Shown here: positions 6,904 to 14,202 of the stretch, one piece after another
Layout of the letters: every line of letters starts with the position of its first letter
Numbering within the stretch: position 1 is the stretch's first letter
Source: JBKPDV01 sp046728075
GTDB lineage: Bacteria > Acidobacteriota > Thermoanaerobaculia > UBA5066 > Gp7-AA6
Direction: 5' to 3'
Length of the DNA: 23,755 nucleotides
Assembly: GCA_046728075.1 (NCBI GenBank)
Contig: JBKPDV010000068.1
Span: 1-23,755 of the forward strand
The notes under the pieces: generated by a model
Database searches by the model: none
What the model was told of the DNA's origin: nothing
Seen by the model: the letters and a program-made list of their open reading frames with translations, nothing else
Translations under genes and position numbers: made by a program

Positions 6904-7533
6904 ATGGGACGCCCTCCGCGTATCACCCGGGACCAGGTCCTCTCGCAGGCCCGGCAGGCCTTCGCCGAGCGCGGGTTCCACGGCACCACACTGGCGAACA
7001 TCGGAGCGCGGCTGGGCGTTTCGCCGGCGGCCGTTCTGCGGCACGCGCGGACAAAGCAGGAGCTCTTCTCCCTGGCCCTCGAGACCGACCACGAAGCCGA
7101 GCCGGTGCCGGGCGATTTTCTGGCTTCGACTCCGACGTCGCAGGATCCCGCGCGCGTCCTGCGGCGGCTGGCGCGGGAGCTCGTTCCGTTCATCGAGAGG
7201 AAGATGGGAGAGAACATCGCCCGGTTCCTGCGGGCCCGCTCGGAAGAGGAGGCGCGCACGATCCGCCTTCCTTTCGATCCGCGCCGCAAGAGCTCTCCCC
7301 CGGCTCGCGTGGTCGCGGCACTCGAGCGGTACCTGCGGCGGGCCCGGACCGCGGGACGCGTCTCGGTGCGCGATCCTCGGGCCGCTGCCCTCGCTTTCGT
7401 CGGGTCGCTCCAGGCCTACGTCTTCTTTCATCGTGTCCTGCGTCTGGATCCGCCCATCCCCTTCGAGAGGTACCTCGAGACCGTGATCGACATCTGGAGA
7501 AGCGGCGGTCTGCGCCCTGGGAGAAAACGATGA
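6904..7533 (+). CDS. TetR/AcrR-family transcriptional regulator
   Basis: 209-residue repressor-type protein. The N-terminal DNA-binding domain spans about 8-55, with the helix-turn-helix in TTLANIGARLGVSPAAVLRHA; the usual YYHF motif is replaced by VLRHARTKQELF. The variable C-terminal part, about 60-205, would bind the inducer and form the dimer. It is the first gene of an operon with an HlyD adaptor, ABC ATPase and ABC-2 permease, and its stop overlaps the next start by 4 nt (ATGA), so it most likely represses this operon through the palindrome at 6873-6883. The arrangement recalls the E. coli CecR (YbiH) control of ybhGFSR. The inducer is unknown. Confidence 0.93.
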   Translation: MGRPPRITRDQVLSQARQAFAERGFHGTTLANIGARLGVSPAAVLRHARTKQELFSLALETDHEAEPVPGDFLASTPTSQDPARVLRRLARELVPFIERKMGENIARFLRARSEEEARTIRLPFDPRRKSSPPARVVAALERYLRRARTAGRVSVRDPRAAALAFVGSLQAYVFFHRVLRLDPPIPFERYLETVIDIWRSGGLRPGRKR

Positions 7534-8462
7534 AGCGCAAGCGAGTCTGGATCCTCCTCCTGGTCGTCCTGGCGGCGGCGGCCGCCGTCTGGGGATTCTC
7601 CCTTCGGCGAAAGGAGAAGACGCTGCTGCTCTCCGGCGCGATCGAGGCCCGCGACGTCGAGGTAGGGTCCCTATTCGGAGGCCGGATTGCGAAGGTCCTC
7701 GTCGAGGAGGGCGCCAGCGTCCAGGCCGGCCAGCCGATCGTCCAGTTCGAGACTGACCTGATCGACCTCCAGATTCAACAGGAGCGCGCTCGGGTCGCGC
7801 AGGCGCAGGCCAACCTCGCCAAGGCCGTTCGCGGGCCCCGGGCCGAGGAGATCGCGAGCGCGCGGGCACAGTCGGAGAACACCGAGCGGGAACGGCTCCG
7901 ACAAAAGGCTCTGCTCGAAGAGGGAATCGTCCCGAAAGGGGCGTACGACTCGGCGGAGACTGCGGCACGGACCGCGCGCGAGGCCTTTCTGGAGCTCGAG
8001 CGCGGAAACCGCCCCGAAGACATCGCGGCGGCCCGGGCAACTCTCGACGCGGAAAACAAACAGTTGGGGTTTCTTCTGCGGCAAAGAGCCGAGTCTGTCG
8101 TCACGGCGCCGGCCGCGGGAATCATCGAATCGCTGAACCTGCGCCCCGGCGATCTCGTCGCGGCCAACCAGCCGGTCGCGAAGATGCTCGAGCCCTCGCA
8201 GCTGTGGGTGCGCGTGTATGTGCCCGAGCCGCAGCTGGGCCGAGTCCGAATCGGCCAGAAGGCCGCTCTGACCGTGGACACGTTTCCCAAACGCTCGTTT
8301 CCCGGCCATGTCGTCGAGATCCGCACGCAGGCGGAATACACGCCGCGAAACGTCCAGACGCTCGATCAGCGCATGGATCAGGTCTTCGGCGTGAAGGTGG
8401 CGATCGATCGGGCGCCGGAGTTGAAACCGGGGATGGCGGCGACCGTGCGGCTGGAGGAGTAG
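7530..8462 (+). CDS. HlyD-family periplasmic adaptor (YbhG-like)
   Basis: 310-residue membrane-fusion protein that would link the ABC-2 exporter to the periplasm or an outer-membrane channel. One N-terminal helix (about 6-24, very Ala/Val/Leu-rich) anchors it. A biotinyl-lipoyl half-motif (GGRIAKVLVEEGASVQAGQPI) precedes a long charged helical hairpin (about 75-180, with repeated AQAQAN/ARAQSENTERE segments), followed by the second half (VTAPAAGIIESLNLRPGDLV) and beta-barrel domains ending PGMAATVRLEE. GGGAGAA lies just before the ATG. An inverted heptamer array separates it from the ATPase gene. Substrate unknown; no TolC-like gene in the window. Confidence 0.92.
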   Translation: MKRKRVWILLLVVLAAAAAVWGFSLRRKEKTLLLSGAIEARDVEVGSLFGGRIAKVLVEEGASVQAGQPIVQFETDLIDLQIQQERARVAQAQANLAKAVRGPRAEEIASARAQSENTERERLRQKALLEEGIVPKGAYDSAETAARTAREAFLELERGNRPEDIAAARATLDAENKQLGFLLRQRAESVVTAPAAGIIESLNLRPGDLVAANQPVAKMLEPSQLWVRVYVPEPQLGRVRIGQKAALTVDTFPKRSFPGHVVEIRTQAEYTPRNVQTLDQRMDQVFGVKVAIDRAPELKPGMAATVRLEE

Positions 8463-8476
8463 GACGGTGACCGATC

Positions 8477-8585
8477 GACTGAGGACTGAGGACGGAGGAC
8501 TGAGGTCTCGAAGGGCTTGTGTCGAGCTGCCTCTTGGCGCTCGACGCTTTAGTCCTCAGTCCGCAGTCCTCAGTCAGCAGTCCCG
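8477..8585. repeat. Inverted pair of heptamer arrays inside the efflux operon
   Basis: Left arm: GACTGAG, GACTGAG, GACGGAG, GACTGAG (8477-8504). Right arm: AGTCCTC, AGTCCGC, AGTCCTC, AGTCAGC, AGTCCCG (8551-8585). The units are reverse complements in register. An inner hairpin, GTCGAGC (8521-8527) with GCTCGAC (8539-8545), sits between them, so the 139-nt gap can fold almost completely. It starts 15 nt after the hlyD stop and ends 17 nt before the ATPase start. Confidence 0.85.
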
Positions 8586-8601
8586 GGGCTGACAACCGGT
8601 C

Positions 8602-9597
8602 GTGGCCAAAGGTTCAGTCGACAACGGAATCGAGGTCGAGGGCGTCTCCCGCGACTTTGGGAGCGTGCGCGCCCTCGACCGGGTTTCGCTGTCGGTGCCG
8701 CGGGGAGAGATCTTCGGCCTGCTCGGCCCGAACGGCTCCGGAAAATCGACTTTGATTCGCATTCTTTGCGGCCTGCTCGCTCCTACCGAGGGACAGGCCC
8801 GGGTGGACGGCCTCGACGTGGTGAAGAAAGGAGAGGAGATCCGCCGACGCATCGGCTATGTCCCGCAGAGGTTCTCTCTCTATGAAGACCTGACGGTCCT
8901 GGAAAACCTGAACTTCTTCGCTTCGGTCTACGGATTGAAGGGGGAAGATCTTGCCCGCCAGCGCGACTGGGCGATCGAGCTGACCTCGATCGGACCGTAC
9001 AGCGACCGGCTGGCGGCGCAGCTGTCCGGCGGCTGGAAACAGCGTCTGGCGCTCGCCGCCGCGCTCATGCACCGGCCGCGCGTTCTCTTCTTGGACGAGC
9101 CGACGGCCGGCATCGACCCGGTCGCCCGGCGAGAGCTCTGGAATCTTCTCTTCAAGCTCGCCGCGGAACAAGTCACGCTTCTCGTCACGACGCATTACAT
9201 GGACGAGGCGGAGCGGTGCGGCCGGGTCGCCTACCTCTACCTCTCCAAGCTCCTCGTCGAAGGGACTCCCGACGAGCTCACGAGGATTCCCGAGGTCACT
9301 CCGGAGGGGACCCACCGGCTCGAGGCCATCTGCGAGCACGGCGTCGCGGCATTCATGAGCCAGGCGCGCGCTCTTCCCTACGTCGAGGACGTGACGATCT
9401 TCGGGAACTCGCTGCACCTGCTCGTCCGCTCCGACGTCCCCGAGGAACAGATCAAACGCGACCTCGAGCAGGCGGCCGACGCGCGCGTCGAGATCCGCCC
9501 GATCCAGGCTTCGCTCGAAGACGTTTTCGTGCGCCTGACGAAGCTGCAGATCGAGCAGCGCGGCGACGTTCCGGCGCAAGCGGGAGCCTCCCGATGA
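8602..9597 (+). CDS. ABC transporter ATP-binding protein (ABC-2 / YbhF type)
   Basis: 331-residue ATPase powering the export system. Walker A is GPNGSGKST (42-50), Q-loop Gln89, signature LSGGWKQR (141-148), Walker B VLFLDE (161-166), and the switch His198 in TTHYMDEAE. The C-terminal 100 residues form the DrrA/CcmA-type extension ending in SLEDVFVRLTK. It has one nucleotide-binding domain, unlike E. coli YbhF, which has two, so it would act as a homodimer. The start is GTG at 8602, just after the hairpin array; the Shine-Dalgarno sequence is weak. The stop overlaps the permease start as ATGA. Confidence 0.94.
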   Translation: MAKGSVDNGIEVEGVSRDFGSVRALDRVSLSVPRGEIFGLLGPNGSGKSTLIRILCGLLAPTEGQARVDGLDVVKKGEEIRRRIGYVPQRFSLYEDLTVLENLNFFASVYGLKGEDLARQRDWAIELTSIGPYSDRLAAQLSGGWKQRLALAAALMHRPRVLFLDEPTAGIDPVARRELWNLLFKLAAEQVTLLVTTHYMDEAERCGRVAYLYLSKLLVEGTPDELTRIPEVTPEGTHRLEAICEHGVAAFMSQARALPYVEDVTIFGNSLHLLVRSDVPEEQIKRDLEQAADARVEIRPIQASLEDVFVRLTKLQIEQRGDVPAQAGASR

Positions 9598-10700
9598 GGG
9601 GTTTCCTTCCCGTCCTGAAGAAAGAGGCGCTCCAGATGATCCGGGACCGGGGCACGCTCCGATTTGCCCTGCTCATTCCCGCCTTTCAGCTCGTTCTCTT
9701 CGGCCTGATCGACACAAACGTGAAGCACGTTCGGACCGTCGTCCTCGATCAGAGCCGCACCCAGGAGAGCCGGCAGCTCCTCACGGACTTCGTCAACACC
9801 AGCTACTTCGACATCGTCGCGCACGCCCCGTCGCGTCCGGCCATGCGCGAGTTCATCGTCGCCGGCCGCGCGTCGGTGGGCGTGGAGATCCCGCCCGACT
9901 ACGGCCGGAGGCGCCTGAACGGCGATCCCGCCGATGTGCTCGTCTTGATCGACGGCTCCGACTCTTCGATGTCCACCGCGGCGCTGGCCGCGGCCAACGG
10001 TCTGACGCTCTCCCGCTCGCTCGAGGAGCTCGCCGCGAAGGCGGGCGCGAAGGATCTGCCGATCCGGACGCATCCCCTCTTTCTCTTGAATCCGGACTCG
10101 AGGAGTGCGAATCTGCTCATTCCCGGCCTCGTCGCTATCCTGCTGACCTTCTCCGGGACTCTGCTCGCCGCCTTCGCGATCGTCCGCGAGCGGGAGAGGG
10201 GCACACTCGAGCAGCTCATGGTCACGCCCGCCTCCCCCGTCGCGGTCATCCTGGGCAAGCTCCTCCCGTATCTCGCCCTTGCCTTCGCCCAGCTGCTTTT
10301 CATCCTCCTGCTCATGACGGTCGTCTTCCGCGTCCCGATTCACGGAAACATCTTCCTGCTGCTCGGGCTTTCGGTTGTCTACCTCTTCGCCCTGCTCGCG
10401 CTGGGGCTTCTGGTCTCCTCACGGGCGAAATCCCAGATGGAGGCGATCCAGCTCGCTCAGATGTTTCTGCTCCCCTCGATCATGCTGTCCGGCTACATTT
10501 TCCCGCTCTCCTCCCTGCCGGCGCCGCTGCGGGTGTTCGCTCAGGTCCTTCCGGCCACGCACTTCATCGCGATCGCCCGCGGAATCATCATCCGGGGCGC
10601 CGTATTCCCCGACCTTTGGCGCAACGTCGCGGCGCTTGTGGTGATCGCCGTCGCTCTGGTCGCCGGCAGCACGCGGGCGTTCCACAAAACGATCTCCTAG
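9594..10700 (+). CDS. ABC-2 type transporter permease (YbhS/YhhJ-like)
   Basis: 368-residue integral membrane protein of the export system. Helix 1 is about 22-40 (ALLIPAFQLVLFGLI), then a large extracytoplasmic domain of about 130 residues, then five more hydrophobic segments from NLLIPGLVAILLTFSG onward. The EREKGT-like motif RERERGTLEQLMVTP is typical of ABC-2 permeases. The ATG at 9594 overlaps the ATPase stop and begins the family N-terminus (MRGFLPVLKKEALQMIRD); a longer in-frame opening from 9216 is shadow of the ATPase gene. Only one permease is present where ybhGFSR has two, so it is probably a homodimer. Confidence 0.92.
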   Translation: MRGFLPVLKKEALQMIRDRGTLRFALLIPAFQLVLFGLIDTNVKHVRTVVLDQSRTQESRQLLTDFVNTSYFDIVAHAPSRPAMREFIVAGRASVGVEIPPDYGRRRLNGDPADVLVLIDGSDSSMSTAALAAANGLTLSRSLEELAAKAGAKDLPIRTHPLFLLNPDSRSANLLIPGLVAILLTFSGTLLAAFAIVRERERGTLEQLMVTPASPVAVILGKLLPYLALAFAQLLFILLLMTVVFRVPIHGNIFLLLGLSVVYLFALLALGLLVSSRAKSQMEAIQLAQMFLLPSIMLSGYIFPLSSLPAPLRVFAQVLPATHFIAIARGIIIRGAVFPDLWRNVAALVVIAVALVAGSTRAFHKTIS

Positions 10701-10711
10701 TTTCGCGGCCT

Positions 10712-10734
10712 CAGCCAATCAGCGCTTTTGGCTG
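10712..10734 (+). terminator. Hairpin after the efflux operon
   Basis: CAGCCAA (10712-10718) pairs with TTGGCTG (10728-10734) around a 9-nt loop, starting 11 nt after the permease stop. No T-tract follows, so it is a possible factor-dependent terminator or 3' stabiliser. Confidence 0.4.
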
Positions 10735-10763
10735 GCGGTTAGCGCAAGCCTTCTGAGGAGCGG

Positions 10764-10842
10764 ACGGGGGGACGGGGTGAGGGGAGGCGGGGTGAAGGGC
10801 TTCCGTCCCCCCAGTTCCCCAGTCCCCCCTTCCCCCAGTCCG
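10764..10842. repeat. Inverted pair of G-rich/C-rich octamer arrays
   Basis: Left arm, 8-nt phase: ACGGGGGG, ACGGGGTG, AGGGGAGG, CGGGGTGA (10764-10795). Right arm, same phase: CCAGTTCC, CCAGTCCC, CCCTTCCC, CCAGTCCG (10811-10842). The arms are broadly complementary with a short loop, and the G-runs could also form a quadruplex. It lies between the permease and the peroxiredoxin genes. Confidence 0.7.
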
Positions 10843-10861
10843 TCTCTCTGAGCCGGCCCTG

Positions 10862-10867
10862 TAGAAT
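10862..10867 (+). promoter_or_regulatory. Possible -10 element of the peroxiredoxin gene
   Basis: TAGAAT immediately after a TG, directly following the octamer array. A start about 7 nt downstream would leave a leader of about 33 nt carrying AAAGGAG (10892-10898), 9 nt before the ATG at 10908. No clear -35. Confidence 0.35.
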
Positions 10868-10907
10868 GGCCGCCTTCGCCGCCCAGGCGCGAAAGGAGTC
10901 ACTCGAG

Positions 10908-11366
10908 ATGGCGCTCAAACCCGGCGACCCCGCCCCCGACTTCACGCTCCCGTCCACGGTGGGCGACAAGGTCACTCTCTCGGACTATCGCGGAAAGAAG
11001 AACGTCCTTCTGATGTTCTACCCGCTCGATTTTTCGCCCGTCTGTTCCGTGGAGAACAAGCAGTGCGCTCAGATGCTCCCCAGCAAGGGAGCCGACGACG
11101 TCCAGGTGCTCGGCATCTCGGTCGACTCGCTCTGGGCCCACAAAGCCTTCGCTGCGCAGAACGACATTCCCTATCCCCTTCTGGCCGATTTCCACCCCAA
11201 GGGGGAGGTGGCGAAGAAGTACGGCGTCTACCTCGACGACAAGGGCTTCTCCGCGCGGACCGCTTTCATCATCGCGAAGGACGGAAAGATCGCGGACGTC
11301 GTCGCCAGCGATATTCCTGTCGGGCGCGACATCGAGAAGCTCCTGGACAAGGCGCGCGCGGCGTGA
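10908..11366 (+). CDS. Peroxiredoxin (AhpC/TSA superfamily)
   Basis: 152-residue thiol peroxidase reducing H2O2 or organic peroxides in the cytoplasm. The N-terminus KPGDPAPDFTLPS is the thioredoxin-fold opening; the active site is PLDFSPVCSVE, with peroxidatic Cys46 and Pro39/Ser43 in the PxxxSxxC pattern, and a late SARTAFII carries the conserved Arg. A second cysteine, Cys53, lies seven residues on; BCP/PrxQ enzymes have it at five, so whether this is a 1-Cys (AhpE-like) or 2-Cys enzyme is open. The start at 10908 has a good Shine-Dalgarno sequence; an ATG at 10866 overlaps the likely -10. A heptamer array separates it from folE. Confidence 0.92.
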   Translation: MALKPGDPAPDFTLPSTVGDKVTLSDYRGKKNVLLMFYPLDFSPVCSVENKQCAQMLPSKGADDVQVLGISVDSLWAHKAFAAQNDIPYPLLADFHPKGEVAKKYGVYLDDKGFSARTAFIIAKDGKIADVVASDIPVGRDIEKLLDKARAA

Positions 11367-11373
11367 AGATGCC

Positions 11374-11437
11374 GGAAGACGGGAGACGCAAGACGGAAGA
11401 CGGAAGACGATCGTCTACCGTCTCCCTTCCGTCTACC
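11374..11437. repeat. Inverted heptamer arrays between peroxiredoxin and folE
   Basis: Left arm: GGAAGAC, GGGAGAC, GCAAGAC, GGAAGAC, GGAAGAC (11374-11408), exact 7-nt phase. Right arm: GTCTACC, GTCTCCC (11413-11426) and, after TTCC, GTCTACC (11431-11437). GTCTCCC is the exact complement of GGGAGAC. Loop of about 4 nt. It begins 7 nt after the peroxiredoxin stop. Confidence 0.85.
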
Positions 11438-11454
11438 AGGCCGGGAGCTCTCCG

Positions 11455-12057
11455 ATGAGCGACACGGACGTTGTCGTCCCTTCCATCGACGACCAGGAGA
11501 AGATCGGCGAGATCGCCGGATACGTCGGCCGCATCATCGAGGTGCTCGGGCTCGACGTCGCGGATCCGAATCTCGCGGGCACTCCCGAACGGGTCGCCAA
11601 GATGTATCTGGAGATGTTCCGCGGGCTCTCCGAGGGCGCGGAGCCGACCGTCACGTTCTTCCCGAACGAGGAACACTACCAGGCGATGGTGATGGAGAAG
11701 GACATCCCCTTCTATTCGCTCTGCTCCCACCACTTCGTCCCCTTCTACGGCCGGGCTCACATCGCCTACATTCCCAACGAGAAGATCGTCGGCCTGTCGA
11801 AGATGCCTCGGATCCTCGAGTTCTACGCGCGCCGTCCGCAGCTGCAGGAGCGGCTGACCGAACAGGTGGCGGGTTTTCTGGCCGAGAAGCTCGCCCCGCA
11901 GGGGGTGATGGTCGTCATCGAGGCGCGCCACCTCTGTGTGGAGATGCGCGGCGTCAAAAAATCCGGGGCCCTGACGGTCACTTCAGCGATTCGCGGAATC
12001 TTCTACAACCGCCCGGTCCGCGAAGAGTTCCTGGATCTCCTGAACCGCCCCGGATAG
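11455..12057 (+). CDS. folE: GTP cyclohydrolase I
   Basis: 200-residue type IA enzyme converting GTP to 7,8-dihydroneopterin triphosphate, the first step of folate (and pterin) synthesis. Zinc ligands are Cys90 and His93 in SLCSHHFVPF and Cys161 in ARHLCVEMRG; the GTP-handling region has GRAHIAYIPNEKIVGLSK and the C-terminal RGIFYNRP segment is family-typical. The preceding GGGAG 8 nt before the ATG is an acceptable ribosome binding site. No other folate genes are in the window. It may be co-transcribed with the peroxiredoxin if the intervening hairpin allows read-through. Its 3' end faces the pseudokinase gene across a heptamer array. Confidence 0.97.
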   Translation: MSDTDVVVPSIDDQEKIGEIAGYVGRIIEVLGLDVADPNLAGTPERVAKMYLEMFRGLSEGAEPTVTFFPNEEHYQAMVMEKDIPFYSLCSHHFVPFYGRAHIAYIPNEKIVGLSKMPRILEFYARRPQLQERLTEQVAGFLAEKLAPQGVMVVIEARHLCVEMRGVKKSGALTVTSAIRGIFYNRPVREEFLDLLNRPG

Positions 12058-12070
12058 TTCTCGTCTTTCC

Positions 12071-12098
12071 TGTCGACTGTCGACTGTCGACTGTCGAC
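12071..12098. repeat. Four perfect TGTCGAC heptamers between convergent genes
   Basis: TGTCGAC repeats four times without change (12071-12098). GTCGAC is itself a palindrome, so a single array can fold on itself and no second arm is needed. It lies 13 nt after the folE stop and 7 nt before the 3' end of the opposing pseudokinase gene, the right place for a bidirectional terminator. Confidence 0.9.
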
Positions 12099-12105
12099 TT
12101 CCTCG

Positions 12106-14088
12106 TCACGGCGCCCAATACCGCAGCTCGTAAGGCATCCAGACCCTCACCGGGACGCCAACGAGCTCCGCCGGGCGGAAGCGCAGCCCCGAGAGGTGGC
12201 GCTCGAGCATCCCGAAGAAGCCGGGGGGGAGGCTGTCGGCACGAACGATGCGGTTGCCCCGCACTCGTCCCAGGTCGTTGACGAGGATCTCCAGCTGCAC
12301 CGACCGCTCCACCGCCGGTCTGGAGTCAGAGGCTCCGAAGCGCGGATTCTCCGGCTTCTGTAGCAGCACGGGACGGGAGAGCCCCGGCGTCCCCAGAGGC
12401 AGCAGGGCCCCCGCGATGACCGCGGAAGGCGCCGACGATGGAGCCTCCCCGGCAGCGGCCGGGGCCGGGGCCGGGGCCGGCGCCAACGCGGCTTCCGATG
12501 GAGGCTCCGTCGCGGGTCGTTCCGAGCGAGGCCTGGAAGCCGGCGGCCTCCGCGCTCGAATCCCGGCGGTGGATGCCTCCGCCCGCCGCGCCGAGGCGAT
12601 TCGAGGGGACGCTGGCGTGGGCCGCGAGGGCGGTTCTGTCGGGATAAACGTCGGCTCGGGCGTAGGGATCGCGGAGAGCGGAGTCTCCACGGCGGCAGTC
12701 ACCGCCGGAAGGCTCGCGGCCGCCGAAAGAGGGGAAACCTCCGCTGCCGGCGCGGTGGGTCGAGCGGCCGGCGCGGGCTGATCGCGCCGCGGCCAGGAAT
12801 TCCAAAAAATCAGAGCGAGGCCAACCATCGCGACAGTCGCTCCCGCGAACATCCAGAGTGTCGACGGAATGCGGGGAGCGCGCGCCGGACGCGCCGGTAT
12901 CGTCGGGCTCGAGGGGCGCGGCGGCAGATCCTCCGGCTCGGGCGAAGGGGCGGCCTCGGGCGCGGGAGAGAAATCCTCCGCGGCGGCCTCCGAAGTTAGA
13001 TCCGTCTGCGGCTCCGGGCGAGCCACGTCGAGCGATTCGGCGGGCAAGAGTGACATGGGTATCGCCTTGACGATGGCCGGGCGCCGCTGCTTGACCCGTC
13101 CGACGAGGTCCTCGAGATTCAATGCTCCGAAGGGCCGGTCGCGCGCCACCTCGCGGACGAAAAAGGTATCGACCGCCTTCCGAAGCCGAGCGCGATACGG
13201 CATCGTGATGAGTCCCGGCGGCGTCAAGCAGGACAGGATGATCTGGTAGAGATCCTGCATCGACGTGTCGGCTTTCCGCTGAAGCTCTTCGACGGAGGTC
13301 CGCAGCTCCGACAGGTCTTCCTCCTCCGGAGGGGCATCGAATGCTGGAAAGCCCACCACGGCCTCGAACAACATCACGCCGAGAGAAAGCAGGTCCGTGC
13401 GCGCGGACGCGAGGCCCGAGCGCCGCTGGCTCGGGACGAGATAGCGCAGATCACCCGGCCCCAGGAGCCCGGTCCGCATGAGCCCGCCCTCCGCCCACAG
13501 GCCGAAACCGCGCACACGCACGACCTGGCCTTCCGCCAGGAACACGTTCTCGGGAGTGAAAAGGCCGTGGTAACCCTCCGTGGTTCCCGACGTCGAGCCG
13601 GACACGCAATCGAGGGCGGCCAATGCGGCGCTGCCGATCCGGAGAACGGCTTCCGAGGAGAGCCGAAGGCCGGAGCGACCCAGGAATTCGAACGCGGTCG
13701 CGAGGCTGATCCCGGTGCTCGCATCGAAAAGAACGTAGAGGCTCTCTCTGTGCCGAAAGACTCCCCGAGGAGCAAGGATGCTGGCGTCGCGCAGCTTCGA
13801 GGCCCGGACGAGGTCGGTGAGGACGCGCGCCAGGATCTGCGGCTCCCTCTCGAAAGCCGGGTCGAGCTCGAGGAGCGAGATCGGTTCCCCGTGGGAAGCC
13901 TGGAACATCCGGCCTTCGTAGAGAACGCCGTAGGAGAGTGTCTCCAAGATCCTCAGGCGCTCGACCGCCTCCAGCGGACCGAGCGGACGTGCCAGGTCCG
14001 TGAACATGGAGAGCGAAAGGTCGGAATCCCGGTCGGAGTTGTCCGAGCCGCCCGGAGGGCCGATCCCCGGAGTGTCGCTGGGAGTCAT
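12106..14088 (-). CDS. Pseudokinase - transmembrane - TonB-like C-terminal domain fusion
   Basis: 660 residues in three parts. Residues about 45-335 follow the Ser/Thr protein kinase pattern but lack its catalysis: the HRDLKPEN loop reads HGLFTPEN (174-181; Asp to Leu, Lys to Thr), DFG reads GFG (194-196), and the region of the VAIK lysine reads PISLLELDP. The helix-F motif TDLLSLGVMLFEAVVG (231-246) is kept. A Pro/Ala-rich linker leads to one helix (about 411-429). After about 160 further Pro/Ala/Ser-rich residues suited to spanning the periplasm comes a TonB_C-like domain (595-658: VQLEILVNDLGRVRG, then LRFRPAELVGVPVRVW). It probably senses a cytoplasmic ligand or partner and contacts outer-membrane or envelope proteins. 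No ExbBD genes nearby. Domain reading moderate to good; role unknown. Confidence 0.82.
   Translation of the reverse strand: MTPSDTPGIGPPGGSDNSDRDSDLSLSMFTDLARPLGPLEAVERLRILETLSYGVLYEGRMFQASHGEPISLLELDPAFEREPQILARVLTDLVRASKLRDASILAPRGVFRHRESLYVLFDASTGISLATAFEFLGRSGLRLSSEAVLRIGSAALAALDCVSGSTSGTTEGYHGLFTPENVFLAEGQVVRVRGFGLWAEGGLMRTGLLGPGDLRYLVPSQRRSGLASARTDLLSLGVMLFEAVVGFPAFDAPPEEEDLSELRTSVEELQRKADTSMQDLYQIILSCLTPPGLITMPYRARLRKAVDTFFVREVARDRPFGALNLEDLVGRVKQRRPAIVKAIPMSLLPAESLDVARPEPQTDLTSEAAAEDFSPAPEAAPSPEPEDLPPRPSSPTIPARPARAPRIPSTLWMFAGATVAMVGLALIFWNSWPRRDQPAPAARPTAPAAEVSPLSAAASLPAVTAAVETPLSAIPTPEPTFIPTEPPSRPTPASPRIASARRAEASTAGIRARRPPASRPRSERPATEPPSEAALAPAPAPAPAAAGEAPSSAPSAVIAGALLPLGTPGLSRPVLLQKPENPRFGASDSRPAVERSVQLEILVNDLGRVRGNRIVRADSLPPGFFGMLERHLSGLRFRPAELVGVPVRVWMPYELRYWAP
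12461..12478 (+). repeat. GGGGCC hexanucleotide repeat inside the pseudokinase linker
   Basis: Three exact GGGGCC units, flanked by further GGCC, encode the Ala-Pro run of the periplasmic linker on the minus strand. Slippage-prone and able to form a quadruplex; in frame, so length changes would only alter the linker. Confidence 0.7.
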
Positions 14089-14116
14089 GGCAGGAGATTG
14101 TGACTTGAAGGCACCG

Positions 14117-14132
14117 TTTCCCTATCGGGAAA
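14117..14132. promoter_or_regulatory. Inverted repeat upstream of the pseudokinase gene
   Basis: TTTCCC-TATC-GGGAAA, a perfect 6-4-6 inverted repeat, 29 nt upstream of the pseudokinase ATG. Candidate operator or small 5'-leader hairpin. Confidence 0.45.
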
Positions 14133-14160
14133 AGCGCCGGGAGAGCAGATCGGACGGCCA

Positions 14161-14202
14161 TTGATCATAGGGAGAAACATTAAATTAACGAATTAAATAA
14201 GG
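14161..14202. other. AT-rich patch between the pseudokinase and corrinoid-binding-fold genes
   Basis: About 40 nt rich in TTAA and AATT, unlike the GC-rich surroundings, lying just downstream of the corrinoid-binding-fold gene and 73-114 nt upstream of the pseudokinase start. It may contain that gene's promoter or its upstream activating region. No gene seen. Confidence 0.4.

Noticed and set aside
9216..9593. Upstream extension of the permease frame
   Set aside because: Lies inside the ATPase gene; the family N-terminus starts at the ATG at 9594, which overlaps the ATPase stop as ATGA.
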